Source: Gordionus sp. m RMFG-2023 | Taxonomy: Eukaryota > Nematomorpha > Gordioida > Chordodea > Parachordodidae | Assembly: GCF_954871325.1 (NCBI RefSeq) | Contig: NC_088776.1 | Span: 23,608,508-23,672,507, forward strand | Reading direction: 5' to 3' | DNA length: 64,000 nt | In this document: positions 63,401 through 63,952 of the stretch, in pieces | How positions within the stretch are numbered: position 1 is the stretch's first letter | How the letters are laid out: each line of letters starts with the position of its first letter | Translations under genes and position numbers: made by a program | Notes under the pieces: generated by a model | Seen by the model: the letters and a program-made list of their open reading frames with translations, nothing else | The model's database searches: none | Told to the model about the DNA's origin: nothing

Positions 63401-63952
63401 ATTTGAGGGATTGACAAAATGTTTACTAAATTTAGGCGTAAAATTAATTTTTTCTAGAATGGCTTCGGCTTGAGCTTGATTTTCGTCTAAATTAGTAAAA
63501 TTTTGAAAGGATTTTTTATATTTAGGATAAATTAAAAAGGCTTTGCTTTTAGAGAAAATGCTTAAATCCTTAAAATAATGTTGTTGTAGAGATTTAACCG
63601 AATTGTTTTGAAACTCGTATGTTTTCTGATTCAAATTTTTTTGATATTCATATTTTGCATTATCTCTTCCAAGATCGTTAACATTTTTAAGCACAAATGT
63701 TTGCCATTGTTTTTTGATATACCTGTCGTAAGTTTGATTTCTAAATAAAGGAAAGATAAATTGAATATCTTTATCCTGAAACCCATTGGGTCTAAAGTCA
63801 AAATTTGACTCACATTTAGCTGCCTGTGGTACAGAACCTAACTTTCGAATATTATTAGATCTCATTTTCTGCTTTTTTTTTAAATTTGTTAAATTCTCAA
63901 CATTTTCTATATCATTGAGCTTGGGAATAAATAACTTATTCGCGTGAAACAT
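206..63952 (-). CDS. Kettin/Sallimus/titin-like giant Ig-domain muscle protein, 41-exon gene model, 3' end outside window
   Basis: Whole-gene entry; the coding exons are listed separately. Forty-one exons were joined by matching GT/AG sites and codon phase, giving 9,964 coding nt (about 3,321 codons) with no phase conflict. The predicted protein has 23 Ig I-set-like domains, no fibronectin III and no kinase domain so far. Many domains show the kettin pattern HLEA/HLEC in strand B, EW or DW + NGxPL in strand C, and YxCxAxN + GEA in strands F/G; strand-B Cys is often Ala. In arthropods and nematodes such proteins lie along actin near the Z-disc and contribute to passive stiffness (family knowledge). 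Family assignment is by recognition, not search. The last exon ends in phase 1, so coding continues beyond position 206. Titin, twitchin or obscurin relatives are alternatives. Confidence 0.85.
500..1603 (-). other. Intron 40, 1.1 kb
   Basis: Contains the CCGATCCGACC-rich repeat at 1172-1530; the rest is AT-rich with nothing recognised. Confidence 0.55.
1172..1530. mobile_element. Possible hAT-like MITE with CGGATCGGAC-type words
   Basis: Left end TAGAACCCAGCGTAAA against the complement of the right end TAGAGCCTTGCATAGA. GGTCCGATCCGACCGAG and CTCGAGCCGACC lie inside the left end, and CAATCGG, AATCGGA and AGATCGGAC inside the right end. The layout is like 15520-15933 but with different words. 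No clear target duplication, so it is old or misdelimited. Confidence 0.45.
1604..1852 (-). CDS. Exon 40: Ig22 (single exon)
   Basis: Acceptor ATAATAG|ATGT and donor GAAG|GTAATC, phase 1 to 1. It codes LKEGSNLELMINLPETRNVE, WLKDGRPLTLDSR and ILIIKNIKMDDAGVYSCIF. It is less AT-rich than its flanks. Confidence 0.88.
1941..2204 (-). CDS. Exon 39: Ig21 (single exon)
   Basis: Acceptor GATATTAG|AATC and donor CCAAA|GTAATC, phase 1 to 1. It codes IIEEGSKIIISLNLPSKCDS, LIWEKDGIPIDML and ITIPRASLEDSGVYTCVTDG. Confidence 0.87.
2386..2676 (-). CDS. Exon 38: Ig20 (single exon)
   Basis: Acceptor ATGAAAG|TATT and donor TAATA|GTAAGT, phase 1 to 1. It codes TPRVQEKVIEEGQDLELCVS, PDTVEWRKDGIPIKNL and LFITSAKTMDSGIYECFVG. 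Confidence 0.87.
2677..3203 (-). other. Intron 37, 527 bp
   Basis: AT-rich; nothing further recognised. Confidence 0.6.
3204..3464 (-). CDS. Exon 37: Ig19 (single exon)
   Basis: Acceptor GAAAG|TTTT and donor ACCAG|GTTTTA, phase 1 to 1. It codes REPFIKDVKIGTKLELILSL, EPNTVLWEKDGAIIN and FEKFDQNDQGLYTCKWNN. Confidence 0.86.
3730..3999 (-). CDS. Exon 36: Ig18 (single exon)
   Basis: Acceptor AAATCAG|AAGA and donor AGCTG|GTAAAA, phase 1 to 1. It codes SVDIGSKLVIDVNLTSSHQD, NVLWKKDGIEIYP and LMIPCVQSTDEGIYTCFINE. It is the first of six tandem single-exon Ig domains that keep the strand-F Cys but lack the strand-B Cys. Confidence 0.86.
4000..7970 (-). other. Intron 35, 4.0 kb
   Basis: Holds a TA-flanked MITE (5713-6504) and a 17-base poly-G tract (4244-4260). 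Elsewhere it is AT-rich with no exon or RNA gene seen. Confidence 0.55.
5713..6504. mobile_element. Pogo/Tc1-like MITE with TA target site
   Basis: The left end TA|CAGTAAATCCTCTTTATA faces a right end whose complement is TA|CAGTATAACCTTATTATAA. This resembles the CAGTNNAACCTCGTTATAA ends of pogo/Tigger-type elements. 792 bp, no transposase frame. The inner TTAACTTT words also recur near both ends. Confidence 0.5.
7971..8467 (-). CDS. Exon 35: linker and Ig17 with long loop
   Basis: Acceptor TTGAAG|TGAT (this choice satisfies phase 2) and donor ATAG|GTAAAA (phase 1). A Thr/Ser linker (LPTLSTTRSITETQSTTK) is followed by YPPLKFKVKLPDQVTTHEDE, IQISWYKNGKYIQP, an expanded acidic loop (SSGESDIEDFKVAKQDEKS), then DEGIYECRAINGFGERDDTS. 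The loop makes this domain about 20-25 residues longer than the others. Confidence 0.82.
8468..8888 (-). other. Intron 34, 421 bp
   Basis: AT-rich; nothing further recognised. Confidence 0.6.
8889..9081 (-). CDS. Exon 34: linker
   Basis: Acceptor TTACCAG|ACAA and donor CCCAT|GTATAT, phase 1 to 2. It codes EEASITRTQTKSKRSRDWSD, then KRTEIMTSYEDNTYAQVSD and DFTPPELP. No domain. Confidence 0.75.
9240..9381 (-). CDS. Exon 33: second half of Ig16
   Basis: Acceptor TTTAAAG|GATT and donor GAAA|GTTTAA, phase 0 to 1. It codes DFRTLHRADGTCVLFIAE, then EDEGVYICEATNSFGTANTA and ELIVE. It is the classic second half of a titin-type I-set domain. Confidence 0.88.
9382..10946 (-). other. Intron 32, 1.6 kb
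   Basis: Contains a pyrimidine-rich, less AT-biased stretch at about 9650-10030 with a CCCCCACCCCACCCCC run; it may be an old insertion, but no frame is recognised. The remainder is AT-rich. Confidence 0.5.
10947..11108 (-). CDS. Exon 32: first half of Ig16
   Basis: Acceptor AATATAG|GTAC, donor CCAAA|GTAATT, phase 0 to 0. It codes SSPLFVETLKNIKQMDGHSA, FECKITGSPIPQI and CWYRNNKIIEDSK. Confidence 0.86.
11151..11519 (-). CDS. Exon 31: Ser/Glu-rich disordered linker
   Basis: Acceptor ATATATAG|ATTG and donor CTATC|GTATGT, phase 0 to 0, 123 codons. It codes NRESSSERPRKKMRGDYEV, EYEIYTRKSLEVDEEEN and SVSFQSSSNTSNPN. No fold is recognised; it has many Ser/Thr beside acidic or basic residues. Confidence 0.82.
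11569..11630 (-). CDS. Exon 30: 62-nt linker exon
   Basis: Acceptor ATTTTTAG|AAAC. The donor is GAG|GTCTAT, a weak consensus chosen because it gives phase 0 into exon 31. It codes TSYDETIIYETKTDNKKIQE. Confidence 0.6.
11671..11914 (-). CDS. Exon 29: Ig15
   Basis: Acceptor TTTATTAG|GTTA and donor CAAAG|GTAATA, phase 0 to 1. It codes VKESETAILSCKITGTPELR, LSWYHGPTVLEP and EMKIYDINQFDQGEYTC, then KGKTPSGEVSTSS. It is a standard I-set fold with both cysteines. Confidence 0.88.
11957..12009 (-). CDS. Exon 28: 53-nt linker/strand A of Ig15
   Basis: Acceptor CTATTTTAG|AAAA and donor TATG|GTAATT, phase 1 to 0. It codes KSPEPIPEVVHPLAPIM between introns of only 44 and 42 nt. Confidence 0.72.
12054..12359 (-). 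CDS. Exon 27: Ig14 (single exon)
   Basis: Acceptor AAATAG|GACG and donor TTTTG|GTTATT, phase 1 to 1. It codes REFEEKDKVAPQILTPL, EGQYAYFKCQFSLYPYKSIV and WTKDDIVL, then GISVLRIMNVNKSDEGIYTC and KALSEEFDL. Both Ig cysteines are present. Confidence 0.87.
13701..13871. repeat. Two tandem copies of an 86-bp unit
   Basis: Copies at 13701-13786 and 13787-13871 differ at one visible position (CATGCATAAA against CATGAATAAA), so the duplication is recent. Confidence 0.9.
13985..14215. repeat. Degenerate CTCAGAAT-type array
   Basis: Irregular recurrence of CTCAGA/TTCAGA/GCTCAG followed by AAATAAA at roughly 20-30 bp spacing. Confidence 0.45.
14240..14465 (-). repeat. Old inverted repeat, left arm
   Basis: Its complement matches 15165-15375 at roughly three quarters of positions, including ATACTTAAAACAAACC, TTCCTAGTTCAAAA-like and TTATTACTAAAYAGCCT words. 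Confidence 0.65.
15165..15375 (+). repeat. Old inverted repeat, right arm
   Basis: Partner of 14240-14465, with about 700 bp of AT-rich spacer between the arms. It could be the remains of a long-terminal-inverted-repeat DNA element; no transposase is seen between the arms. Confidence 0.65.
15520..15933. mobile_element. GC-rich-repeat MITE (hAT-like), nested
   Basis: 414 bp. Left end TAGAGATCTGCA and right end TGCAGATCACTA form 12-bp imperfect terminal inverted repeats. The 8-bp flanks are ATTAAAGG and ATTAAAAG, a near-perfect hAT-size target duplication. Inside, both ends carry clusters of CGGGCCGGGC-type words separated by AT-rich DNA. It has no reading frame and is inserted in the older hAT remnant. 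Confidence 0.75.
15934..16619 (+). mobile_element. hAT remnant with C-terminal dimerisation motif
   Basis: Frames encode KYNTATPSSAPIEILFGFGT and LSTPKRQSSNNKLFEK (16120-16235), the hAT family C-terminal signature (TPSSAPVERLFS..), with an in-frame stop just before it and another earlier. Its right end, reverse-complemented, reads CCAAAGTTGAGCAGG and then AATCTAGATACAG. The terminal about 190 bp is shared, in inverted orientation, with the insertion at 51020-51439. Some sequence left of 15512 is probably the same copy, split by the MITE. Confidence 0.65.
16630..17110 (+). mobile_element. LINE C-terminal fragment
   Basis: Plus-strand frames read SLKLKRKVYVTSVRSCIVYG, then MRVVRWICGVSKRDKKTS, LRERIGAEAIEVVMRRNRQ and RWFGHVE. 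This is the conserved C-terminal part of a common non-LTR retrotransposon polyprotein (RTE/jockey-like, often labelled F52C9.6-like). The frame shifts after VYG, and there are stops after HVE and further on. It is 5'-truncated and decayed, and abuts the end of the hAT remnant at 16619. Confidence 0.75.
19167..19296 (-). CDS. Exon 26: second half of Ig13 (130 nt)
   Basis: Acceptor AATGACAG|ATAA and donor GAAC|GTAAGA, phase 0 to 1. It codes ITYTGTNCKLTVQNCQESD, then GTYMCKAQNASGTAECS and LLVE. The frame continues past the donor to a TAA at 19072-19074, but the GTAAGA donor is strong and joins exon 27 in phase. Confidence 0.85.
19297..19884 (-). other. Intron 25, 588 bp
   Basis: AT-rich; nothing further recognised. 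Confidence 0.6.
19885..20282 (-). CDS. Exon 25: rest of Ig12 and first half of Ig13
   Basis: Acceptor TTAAAG|CACC and donor TATCAA|GTATA, phase 1 to 0. It codes PQIEWFKNDQPLQTTS, FTLKLAECYLEDEGVYSC and RLTNPSGSITTSATLKV, then GPSFIRSLESTRVIEGTP, ITFSCILTGKPKPAILWF and KDGSEIKPSSKYQ. Both Cys positions of a classic I-set fold are present. Long open frames on the opposite strand here are shadows. Confidence 0.9.
20283..20695 (-). other. Intron 24, 413 bp
   Basis: AT-rich; nothing further recognised. Confidence 0.6.
20696..20857 (-). CDS. Exon 24: linker and strands A-B of Ig12
   Basis: Acceptor AATCAG|AGCC and donor CCAG|GTTTTA, phase 1 to 1. It codes PHIEIKREDLERTETVAI, then APRIIQPLRDCITTQGQSAF and FQCTIYGYP. 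Confidence 0.82.
21083..21212 (-). CDS. Exon 23: second half of Ig11 (130 nt)
   Basis: Acceptor TATCTTAG|ATAA, donor GAAA|GTAAAA, phase 0 to 1. It codes ITTTNTSSTLIIKKV, then TGTISCNILNTAGWAESS. It has the same length and start (ATA ACT) as exon 26, the equivalent piece of Ig13. Confidence 0.85.
21419..21607 (-). CDS. Exon 22: linker and first half of Ig11
   Basis: Acceptor TATTAG|ACGA and donor TTATA|GTAATA, phase 0 to 0. It codes TKEVITSTTTIVSEAPKFSK, GKSAIFSVLFNGNPPPQVIW and KRENYEIHN. From here on the domains look like ordinary titin/projectin I-set Igs (GxPxPxVxW) rather than the kettin HLEA type, and intron phase at the mid-domain break changes from 1 to 0. Confidence 0.85.
21771..21802 (-). 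CDS. Exon 21: 32-nt linker micro-exon
   Basis: Codes K-ISTIEKKEIE between exon 20 and exon 22. The donor GAG|GTAATG is good. The acceptor is taken as AGAAAAG|AAATA because only this site matches the phase-1 end of exon 20; an AG five bases earlier is the alternative. The content fits the KEV/TTTI-type linker of exon 22. Confidence 0.55.
22555..22925. repeat. ATTCG/CGAAT-rich dispersed repeat, copy 1
   Basis: Dense words ACGAATACGAATAA, ATTATTCGATCGAATTATTC and AATCGTACGAATAC near both ends around an AT-only core. The same layout occurs at 37615-38010. It is likely a short non-autonomous element with subterminal repeats; family uncertain. Confidence 0.5.
23027..23064 (-). other. Possible read-through C-terminus after exon 20
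   Basis: If the donor at 23064-23063 is not used, translation adds about a dozen residues (RFKTHIYPAKE at the end) and stops at TAA 23029-23027. This could terminate a short isoform holding Ig1-Ig10 or be mere chance. Confidence 0.35.
23065..23571 (-). CDS. Exon 20: second half of Ig9 and complete Ig10
   Basis: Acceptor ATGAAAG|GCTC, phase 1 in. It codes TRFRPHSDGNLATLDI and DSGTYKLVAVNAEG (strand-F Cys replaced by Leu), linker YPRPVPPRPSF, then Ig10 with LEIEWSINGTPLQAL, YVGLHICASQ and SGRYTVLARNETGSDS (again no strand-F Cys). The preferred donor is GTCA|GTAGAT (phase 1), which joins exon 21. The frame stays open past it to TAA at 23027-23029, giving a possible alternative end. It is more GC-rich than its surroundings. 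Confidence 0.82.
24060..24322 (+). mobile_element. Non-LTR retrotransposon (LINE) reverse-transcriptase fragment
   Basis: Plus-strand frames give KGKDDAKESINYSGIKLL, then VMKV and WERVMEKLRKF, matching the start of a LINE reverse-transcriptase domain (family pattern NYRGIKLL..MKVWERV). The match is spread over several frames with stops, so this is a decayed fragment. It probably belongs to the same broad family as the C-terminal fragment at 16630. Confidence 0.6.
24323..24663. mobile_element. Small inverted-repeat element (hAT-like MITE)
   Basis: The left end CAGGGGCGTCGTTGGCT faces a right end whose complement is ATGGGGCGTTGTTAGCT. The inner CACCCCCTTTTT and CACCCCTTTTTG are direct rather than inverted. 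There is no coding capacity and no clean 8-bp target duplication. It sits inside the LINE fragment. Confidence 0.55.
24828..25180. repeat. Rearranged inverted repeat of order A-B-A'-B'-B''
   Basis: A (24828-24884) is complementary to A' (24980-25035), including the long block ending AATTCAGGGATT. B (24886-24947) is complementary to B' (25041-25102), and a further copy of most of B' follows at 25119-25180. A simple hairpin would be ordered A-B-B'-A'; here the arms interleave. Confidence 0.75.
26240..26392 (-). CDS. Exon 19: first half of Ig9
   Basis: Acceptor ATTTAG|CCTT and donor ACTAG|GTTATT, phase 1 to 1. It codes APPKFRVPLKNLEVYEGET, AHFKAILEP and NLKVEWFFEDKPIL. It pairs with exon 20 over a 2.7-kb intron; the joined length from strand C to strand E equals that of the other modules. 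Confidence 0.87.
26393..27101 (-). other. Intron 18, 709 bp
   Basis: AT-rich with short ATATATA runs (for example around 26724); nothing else recognised. Confidence 0.6.
27102..27245 (-). CDS. Exon 18: second half of Ig8 (144 nt)
   Basis: Acceptor CGCGAAAAG|AAAA and donor TGCAAAG|GTTAA, phase 1 to 1. It codes RIKMVHNFGYVVLDISP, then TGIYTCVAKNDFGEDT and LHCK. Confidence 0.9.
27435..27722 (-). CDS. Exon 17: linker and first half of Ig8
   Basis: Acceptor AAACCAG|GTAA and donor CTCAAG|GTTTTT, phase 1 to 1. The polar linker (IPSQTSDQDQTTRRRTEQEQ) is followed by RKPVFTTPLHKFTNLKEGD, SCHFVTTIEP and LQIQWFLDGKLISQ. Strand B lacks the usual Cys (HFVT). Confidence 0.87.
27861..28004 (-). CDS. Exon 16: second half of Ig7 (144 nt)
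   Basis: Acceptor TTAATTAG|GCTA and donor TGTAAAG|GTATT, phase 1 to 1. It codes YRTKTLHDFGYTILDISP, then SGVYECKATNHYG and AVVDCK. It is the canonical kettin second half with DFGY. Confidence 0.9.
28061..28120. repeat. Three tandem 20-bp units inside intron 15
   Basis: Unit TTATATTTATTTTTGAATAA at 28081-28100, with one degenerate copy on each side. Confidence 0.7.
28132..28290 (-). CDS. Exon 15: first half of Ig7
   Basis: Acceptor TTATTAG|ATGA and donor AAGAG|GTATAA, phase 1 to 1. It codes EPPFFVNRYMRLDNLNEGD, TAHVEFRLEP and MKVEWFFNGQPLQR. The linker is minimal (about 6 residues), so Ig6 and Ig7 are nearly contiguous here, unlike Ig3-Ig6. Confidence 0.87.
28291..29281 (-). other. Intron 14, 991 bp
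   Basis: AT-rich; no repeat, RNA or exon that I can support. Confidence 0.55.
29282..29513 (-). CDS. Exon 14: strands C-G of Ig6
   Basis: Acceptor ATAAAG|GTTG and donor TGCAAAG|GTATG, phase 0 to 1. It codes LQVGWYKNGKLILI, then SGFAVLEIRDAQ and SGEYVCVVRNSNGQALSK, ending VVCK. The first residue pair VV completes strand B of exon 13. Confidence 0.85.
29514..30123 (-). other. Intron 13, 610 bp
   Basis: AT-rich; contains scattered ATTCG/CGAAT words (30000-30080) like those of the repeats at 22555 and 37615, but no defined element. Confidence 0.5.
30124..30419 (-). CDS. Exon 13: linker and strands A-B of Ig6
   Basis: Acceptor TTGATTCAG|AGG and donor GCGAAG|GTAATT, phase 1 to 0. The charged linker (SSQRSSVARVKDIEETVER) is followed by RPIFLTELNDVRV and HDTIRLEAK. 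The exon stops right after strand B, an intron position different from the neighbouring modules. Confidence 0.82.
30420..30878 (-). other. Intron 12, 459 bp
   Basis: AT-rich; nothing further recognised. Confidence 0.6.
30879..31022 (-). CDS. Exon 12: second half of Ig5 (144 nt)
   Basis: Acceptor CAATAAAG|GTTC and donor AGAG|GTTAGG, phase 1 to 1. It codes RIKTLFDYGVVILEI, then AGLYECIATNNFGSDS. Length and phase are identical to exons 8, 10, 16 and 18. Confidence 0.88.
31023..31595 (-). other. Intron 11, 573 bp
   Basis: AT-rich intron within Ig5; nothing further recognised. Confidence 0.6.
31596..31970 (-). CDS. Exon 11: Pro-rich linker and first half of Ig5
   Basis: Acceptor CATAG|CCAAA and donor TGCCA|GTAAGT, phase 1 to 1. 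The linker is Pro-rich (KPAPLSPAPFSP, then KKKRQPPPPPPQEEE), a potential SH3 or profilin-type ligand by composition only. It is followed by LPPRFITDISDLQ, WDKIRFEARLEP and IFWYHDGKILNA. Strand B again has Ala where Cys is common. Confidence 0.87.
32174..32317 (-). CDS. Exon 10: second half of Ig4 (144 nt)
   Basis: Acceptor AAAAAAG|GTCC, donor CATC|GTAATA, phase 1 to 1. It codes KIKAGQDKGKVYLDMDD, then SGVYKCKASNDFGEAIIS. An upstream AG (after ATAAATAG) would also keep the frame open, but only the chosen acceptor gives both the right phase and the standard domain length. Confidence 0.82.
32427..32690 (-). CDS. Exon 9: linker and first half of Ig4
   Basis: Acceptor ATTTTAG|CCG and donor GAAA|GTTATT, phase 1 to 1. 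A linker with VEEEEEGVAPM and KKPRVPKKRP leads into LEEGQGIHLEAKLEP and LKVDWFKDGQPLKE, the typical kettin first half. Confidence 0.87.
32787..32930 (-). CDS. Exon 8: second half of Ig3 (144 nt)
   Basis: Acceptor ATATAAG|ATGC and donor TATCC|GTAAT, phase 1 to 1. It codes ARTQTFHENGRVGLEIYPAE, then EGIYTCQATSDNGYA. It is one of five exons of exactly 144 nt coding the same part of different Ig domains. Confidence 0.88.
33090..33392 (-). CDS. Exon 7: linker and first half of Ig3
   Basis: Acceptor AAAAAAG|CTTTA and donor GTATTAA|GTATT, phase 1 to 1. An acidic linker (EMEKFIYDADRDRPV) is followed by RPKFSKPTFTSRFED, GDRIKLEANLVP and LKIEWLKNGEPLVL. Strand B has Ala (LEA) in place of Cys, as in kettin modules. 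It joins exon 8 at Asn, giving the standard spacing to strand E. Confidence 0.85.
33393..33805 (-). other. Intron 6, 413 bp
   Basis: AT-rich; nothing further recognised. Confidence 0.6.
33806..34067 (-). CDS. Exon 6: Ig2 (single exon)
   Basis: Acceptor TTGTAG|GATC and donor GGCAC|GTAAG, phase 0 to 1. It codes NLVEGQPVHLECRVEP, then HLKIDWYFDNSPLK, then YGYASLSITES and DSGIYVARASNQAGEAYS. It is a kettin-type Ig domain in which strand B keeps Cys but the strand-F position has Ala (YVA instead of YxC), so the usual Cys pair is absent. Unlike its neighbours it has no intron inside the domain. Confidence 0.88.
34125..34390 (+). repeat. Minisatellite array, left arm
   Basis: About 13 imperfect head-to-tail units of 19-21 bp with core AAAAAAGGAAAAGTGTCAAT and variants (AAGTCCCAAT, AAGGCCCAAA, AATTCCCAAA). 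It reads as a Lys-rich open frame by chance. Confidence 0.8.
35374..35705 (-). repeat. Minisatellite array, right arm (inverted)
   Basis: The same about 20-bp unit in opposite orientation (CCTTTTTTGATTGACACTTT-type). Unit order and variants differ from the left arm, so the two arrays have diverged or expanded separately. Confidence 0.8.
35768..36036 (-). CDS. Exon 5: linker leading into Ig2
   Basis: Acceptor AAATTAAG|GATAT, donor TTTAAAG|GTTAG, phase 1 to 0. It codes YKMAYYNRSSGGNNKNS, then EEHYLEEQIILRPGG, TKAITETKQEHYISGG and YPKPYFKVHLK; the last string is strand A of Ig2. The internal ATG (36028) with MAYYN looks like a start codon, but the exon joins exon 4 in frame, so I treat it as internal. 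Use of this ATG in a shorter isoform is possible. Confidence 0.75.
36037..36840 (-). other. Intron 4, 804 bp
   Basis: AT-rich intron with no repeat, RNA gene or extra exon that I can support. Confidence 0.6.
36841..36917 (-). CDS. Exon 4: 77-nt linker exon
   Basis: A short exon found by phase bridging. Acceptor ATAATAG|GGATC and donor GATG|GTATT; it codes DQTNIIVPINSDKYESSYKY then DKPEDG. It takes the two bases AG from exon 3 (making Arg) and hands one G to exon 5 (making Gly). The open frame, both splice sites and both phases agree, which supports it although no domain is present. Confidence 0.7.
37615..38010. repeat. ATTCG/CGAAT-rich dispersed repeat, copy 2
   Basis: ACGAATTATTCGTTACTCG near the left end and a dense cluster at 37895-38010 (ATTCGTATGAATACGAATA occurs twice). 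It matches the style of 22555-22925. Confidence 0.5.
39786..40754. mobile_element. Degenerate hAT-like element
   Basis: The left end AGTGGCGTAGTGAGG resembles the inverted repeat of the 49190 element. At the right, CCCTTCCCCTAATGCTACTGG looks like a mutated opposite end. A poly-G tract (39815-39827) sits just inside the left end, as in the intact copy. No transposase frame or target duplication recognised. Confidence 0.4.
42616..43108 (-). CDS. Exon 3: disordered Ser/Lys/Glu-rich linker
   Basis: This 493-nt exon has acceptor TTTTAG|CACCC and donor TTTAAG|GTTAGA, entering in phase 1 and leaving in phase 2. It codes about 164 residues with runs such as SSSSVSIEEEP, GQRRKKRMNS, SSHYERHYEDS and EEYSYSRSREVEPLR. 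No fold is recognised, and the composition is that of an unstructured, possibly phosphorylated spacer between Ig1 and Ig2. It is noticeably less AT-rich than the flanking introns. Kettin-type proteins are known to have a long unique spacer near the N-terminus. Confidence 0.8.
45366..46345 (-). mobile_element. hAT remnant with dimerisation motif and GAGC-rich ends
   Basis: The complement codes NTPLPSSATVERLFSIAKQV then LGERC at about 45592-45668, the hAT C-terminal dimerisation signature, and upstream WEWIKKWTKYGKYK-like sequence with stops. Both ends carry GGAGCTAGCTCCCGCTCC-type words (45366-45438 and 46255-46345). It is an old, broken copy of a different hAT lineage from 49190. Confidence 0.65.
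49671..49713 (+). pseudogene. hAT 5' coding exon, copy 1
   Basis: ATG followed by MDIRKFFRQQQKEKG and donor AAAG|GTATAT. Short candidate exons follow (with ENQPSVE-like, IPLPLHGKTNDEL and KACELSVDLAGKSS strings) before the unit is repeated. Confidence 0.6.
50443..50485 (+). pseudogene. hAT 5' coding exon, copy 2
   Basis: MDIRKFFCQQQKEKG with the same donor, one residue different from copy 1; it lies in the second unit of the 744-bp duplication. Confidence 0.6.
51020..51439 (-). mobile_element. Short hAT-type insertion in the larger hAT
   Basis: Starts CAGAGTTGGGCAGG and ends, reverse-complemented, near TAGGAGCTGAGCAG. Its first about 155 bp are the inverted counterpart of 16430-16619 (shared CAATTAAAYTAGAATAG and GTGAAGAACATAA words). 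It has no coding sequence and probably derives internally from the family at 15934-16619. No clear target duplication found. Confidence 0.55.
51492..53822 (+). pseudogene. hAT transposase (TTF-type zinc finger/DUF4371/dimerisation domain), broken
   Basis: The exon at 51492-52627 codes a TTF-type finger (WIPDKCYKFPLPLG, WLAYS, KGAFCKVCLIFSPRYAG), then LADETSNIGN, GQGYDGAPSMSG and VHCSSHCLNLM. Intron 52628-52719 (GTAAAA..TTTAG) is followed by exon 52720-53822 with KRFCPTRFIERQQSVKVF and the C-terminal CTNERSFSTLKRLKTYLRNS. The D..D..E pattern of hAT transposases is visible (ADE, GYDGA, NERSF). Damage: TAG in frame at 51668-51670, a one-base shift in the A-run near 52147-52151, and TAA in frame at 53436-53438. 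DNA-cutting activity is therefore not expected from this copy. Confidence 0.85.
53985..54347. repeat. Tandem duplication after the hAT stop codon, period about 190 bp
   Basis: Copies at about 53985-54162 and 54175-54347 share CTGTTAAATTRTATTTTTTT, CAAGAATTAC and ACATAGTTAAATAAA words in the same order. Confidence 0.65.
54691..55010. repeat. 171-bp tandem duplication of hAT right end plus host flank
   Basis: The sequence from TGATGAGG at 54730 through TCATCATCATTATAAT is repeated from 54901. The second copy of the element end (poly-C 54859-54874, then CATGGATCATTCCTGGC and the inverted repeat) lies between them. Three copies of the target sequence TGATGAGG therefore exist (49182, 54730, 54901). 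Confidence 0.9.
55090..55290 (-). pseudogene. Probable piggyBac transposase C-terminus
   Basis: The complement codes ELMKPYLEVYNKNSH and then, in another frame, GRCSMCHRSKAKKTKYFCQ followed by ICDFYMSELTYFKVLYS. The C-x2-C-x10-C-x2-C spacing with a Tyr-Phe-Cys core resembles the cysteine-rich end of piggyBac transposases (CxxC..TRYFCxxC). The expected Cys/His pairs after this are not seen and the frame is broken. Confidence 0.45.
57078..57227 (-). CDS. Exon 2: second half of Ig1
   Basis: This 150-nt exon codes HFQVLNYMGIVVVD, then NGTFKCRIWNELGEDES, which is strands D-G of an Ig domain with the conserved C and N-x-x-G. It has acceptor GAAACAG|AAG and donor TCAA|GTATAC, phase 1 to 1. It completes the half domain of exon 1 across a 6-kb intron: residue spacing from the NG turn to the Gly before strand E matches the other modules. 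Confidence 0.8.
57228..63234 (-). other. Intron 1, 6.0 kb
   Basis: AT-rich intron that splits Ig1. I see no convincing exon, RNA gene or complete element. The stretch 59.9-61.8 kb is somewhat less AT-rich and may hold an old, unrecognisable insertion. The segment 57440-57494 resembles a degenerate transposon end of the type seen at 24323 (a GCGTTGTTAG-like motif on the minus strand). Confidence 0.55.
63235..63952 (-). CDS. Exon 1: N-terminus and first half of Ig1
   Basis: The start ATG at 63952-63950 is preceded in the same frame by TGA at 63970-63968, with no acceptor AG in between, so it is a credible initiation codon. About 170 residues of basic, Asn/Lys/Gln-rich sequence without a recognised domain lead into Ig1. 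Ig1 begins near TPKFSKHF, then EGDSIHLEAK and, after a roughly 20-residue insertion, MEWSHNG. The donor is AAAG|GTGAAT, phase 1. The 5' UTR and promoter would lie beyond the window's high end. Confidence 0.75.
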
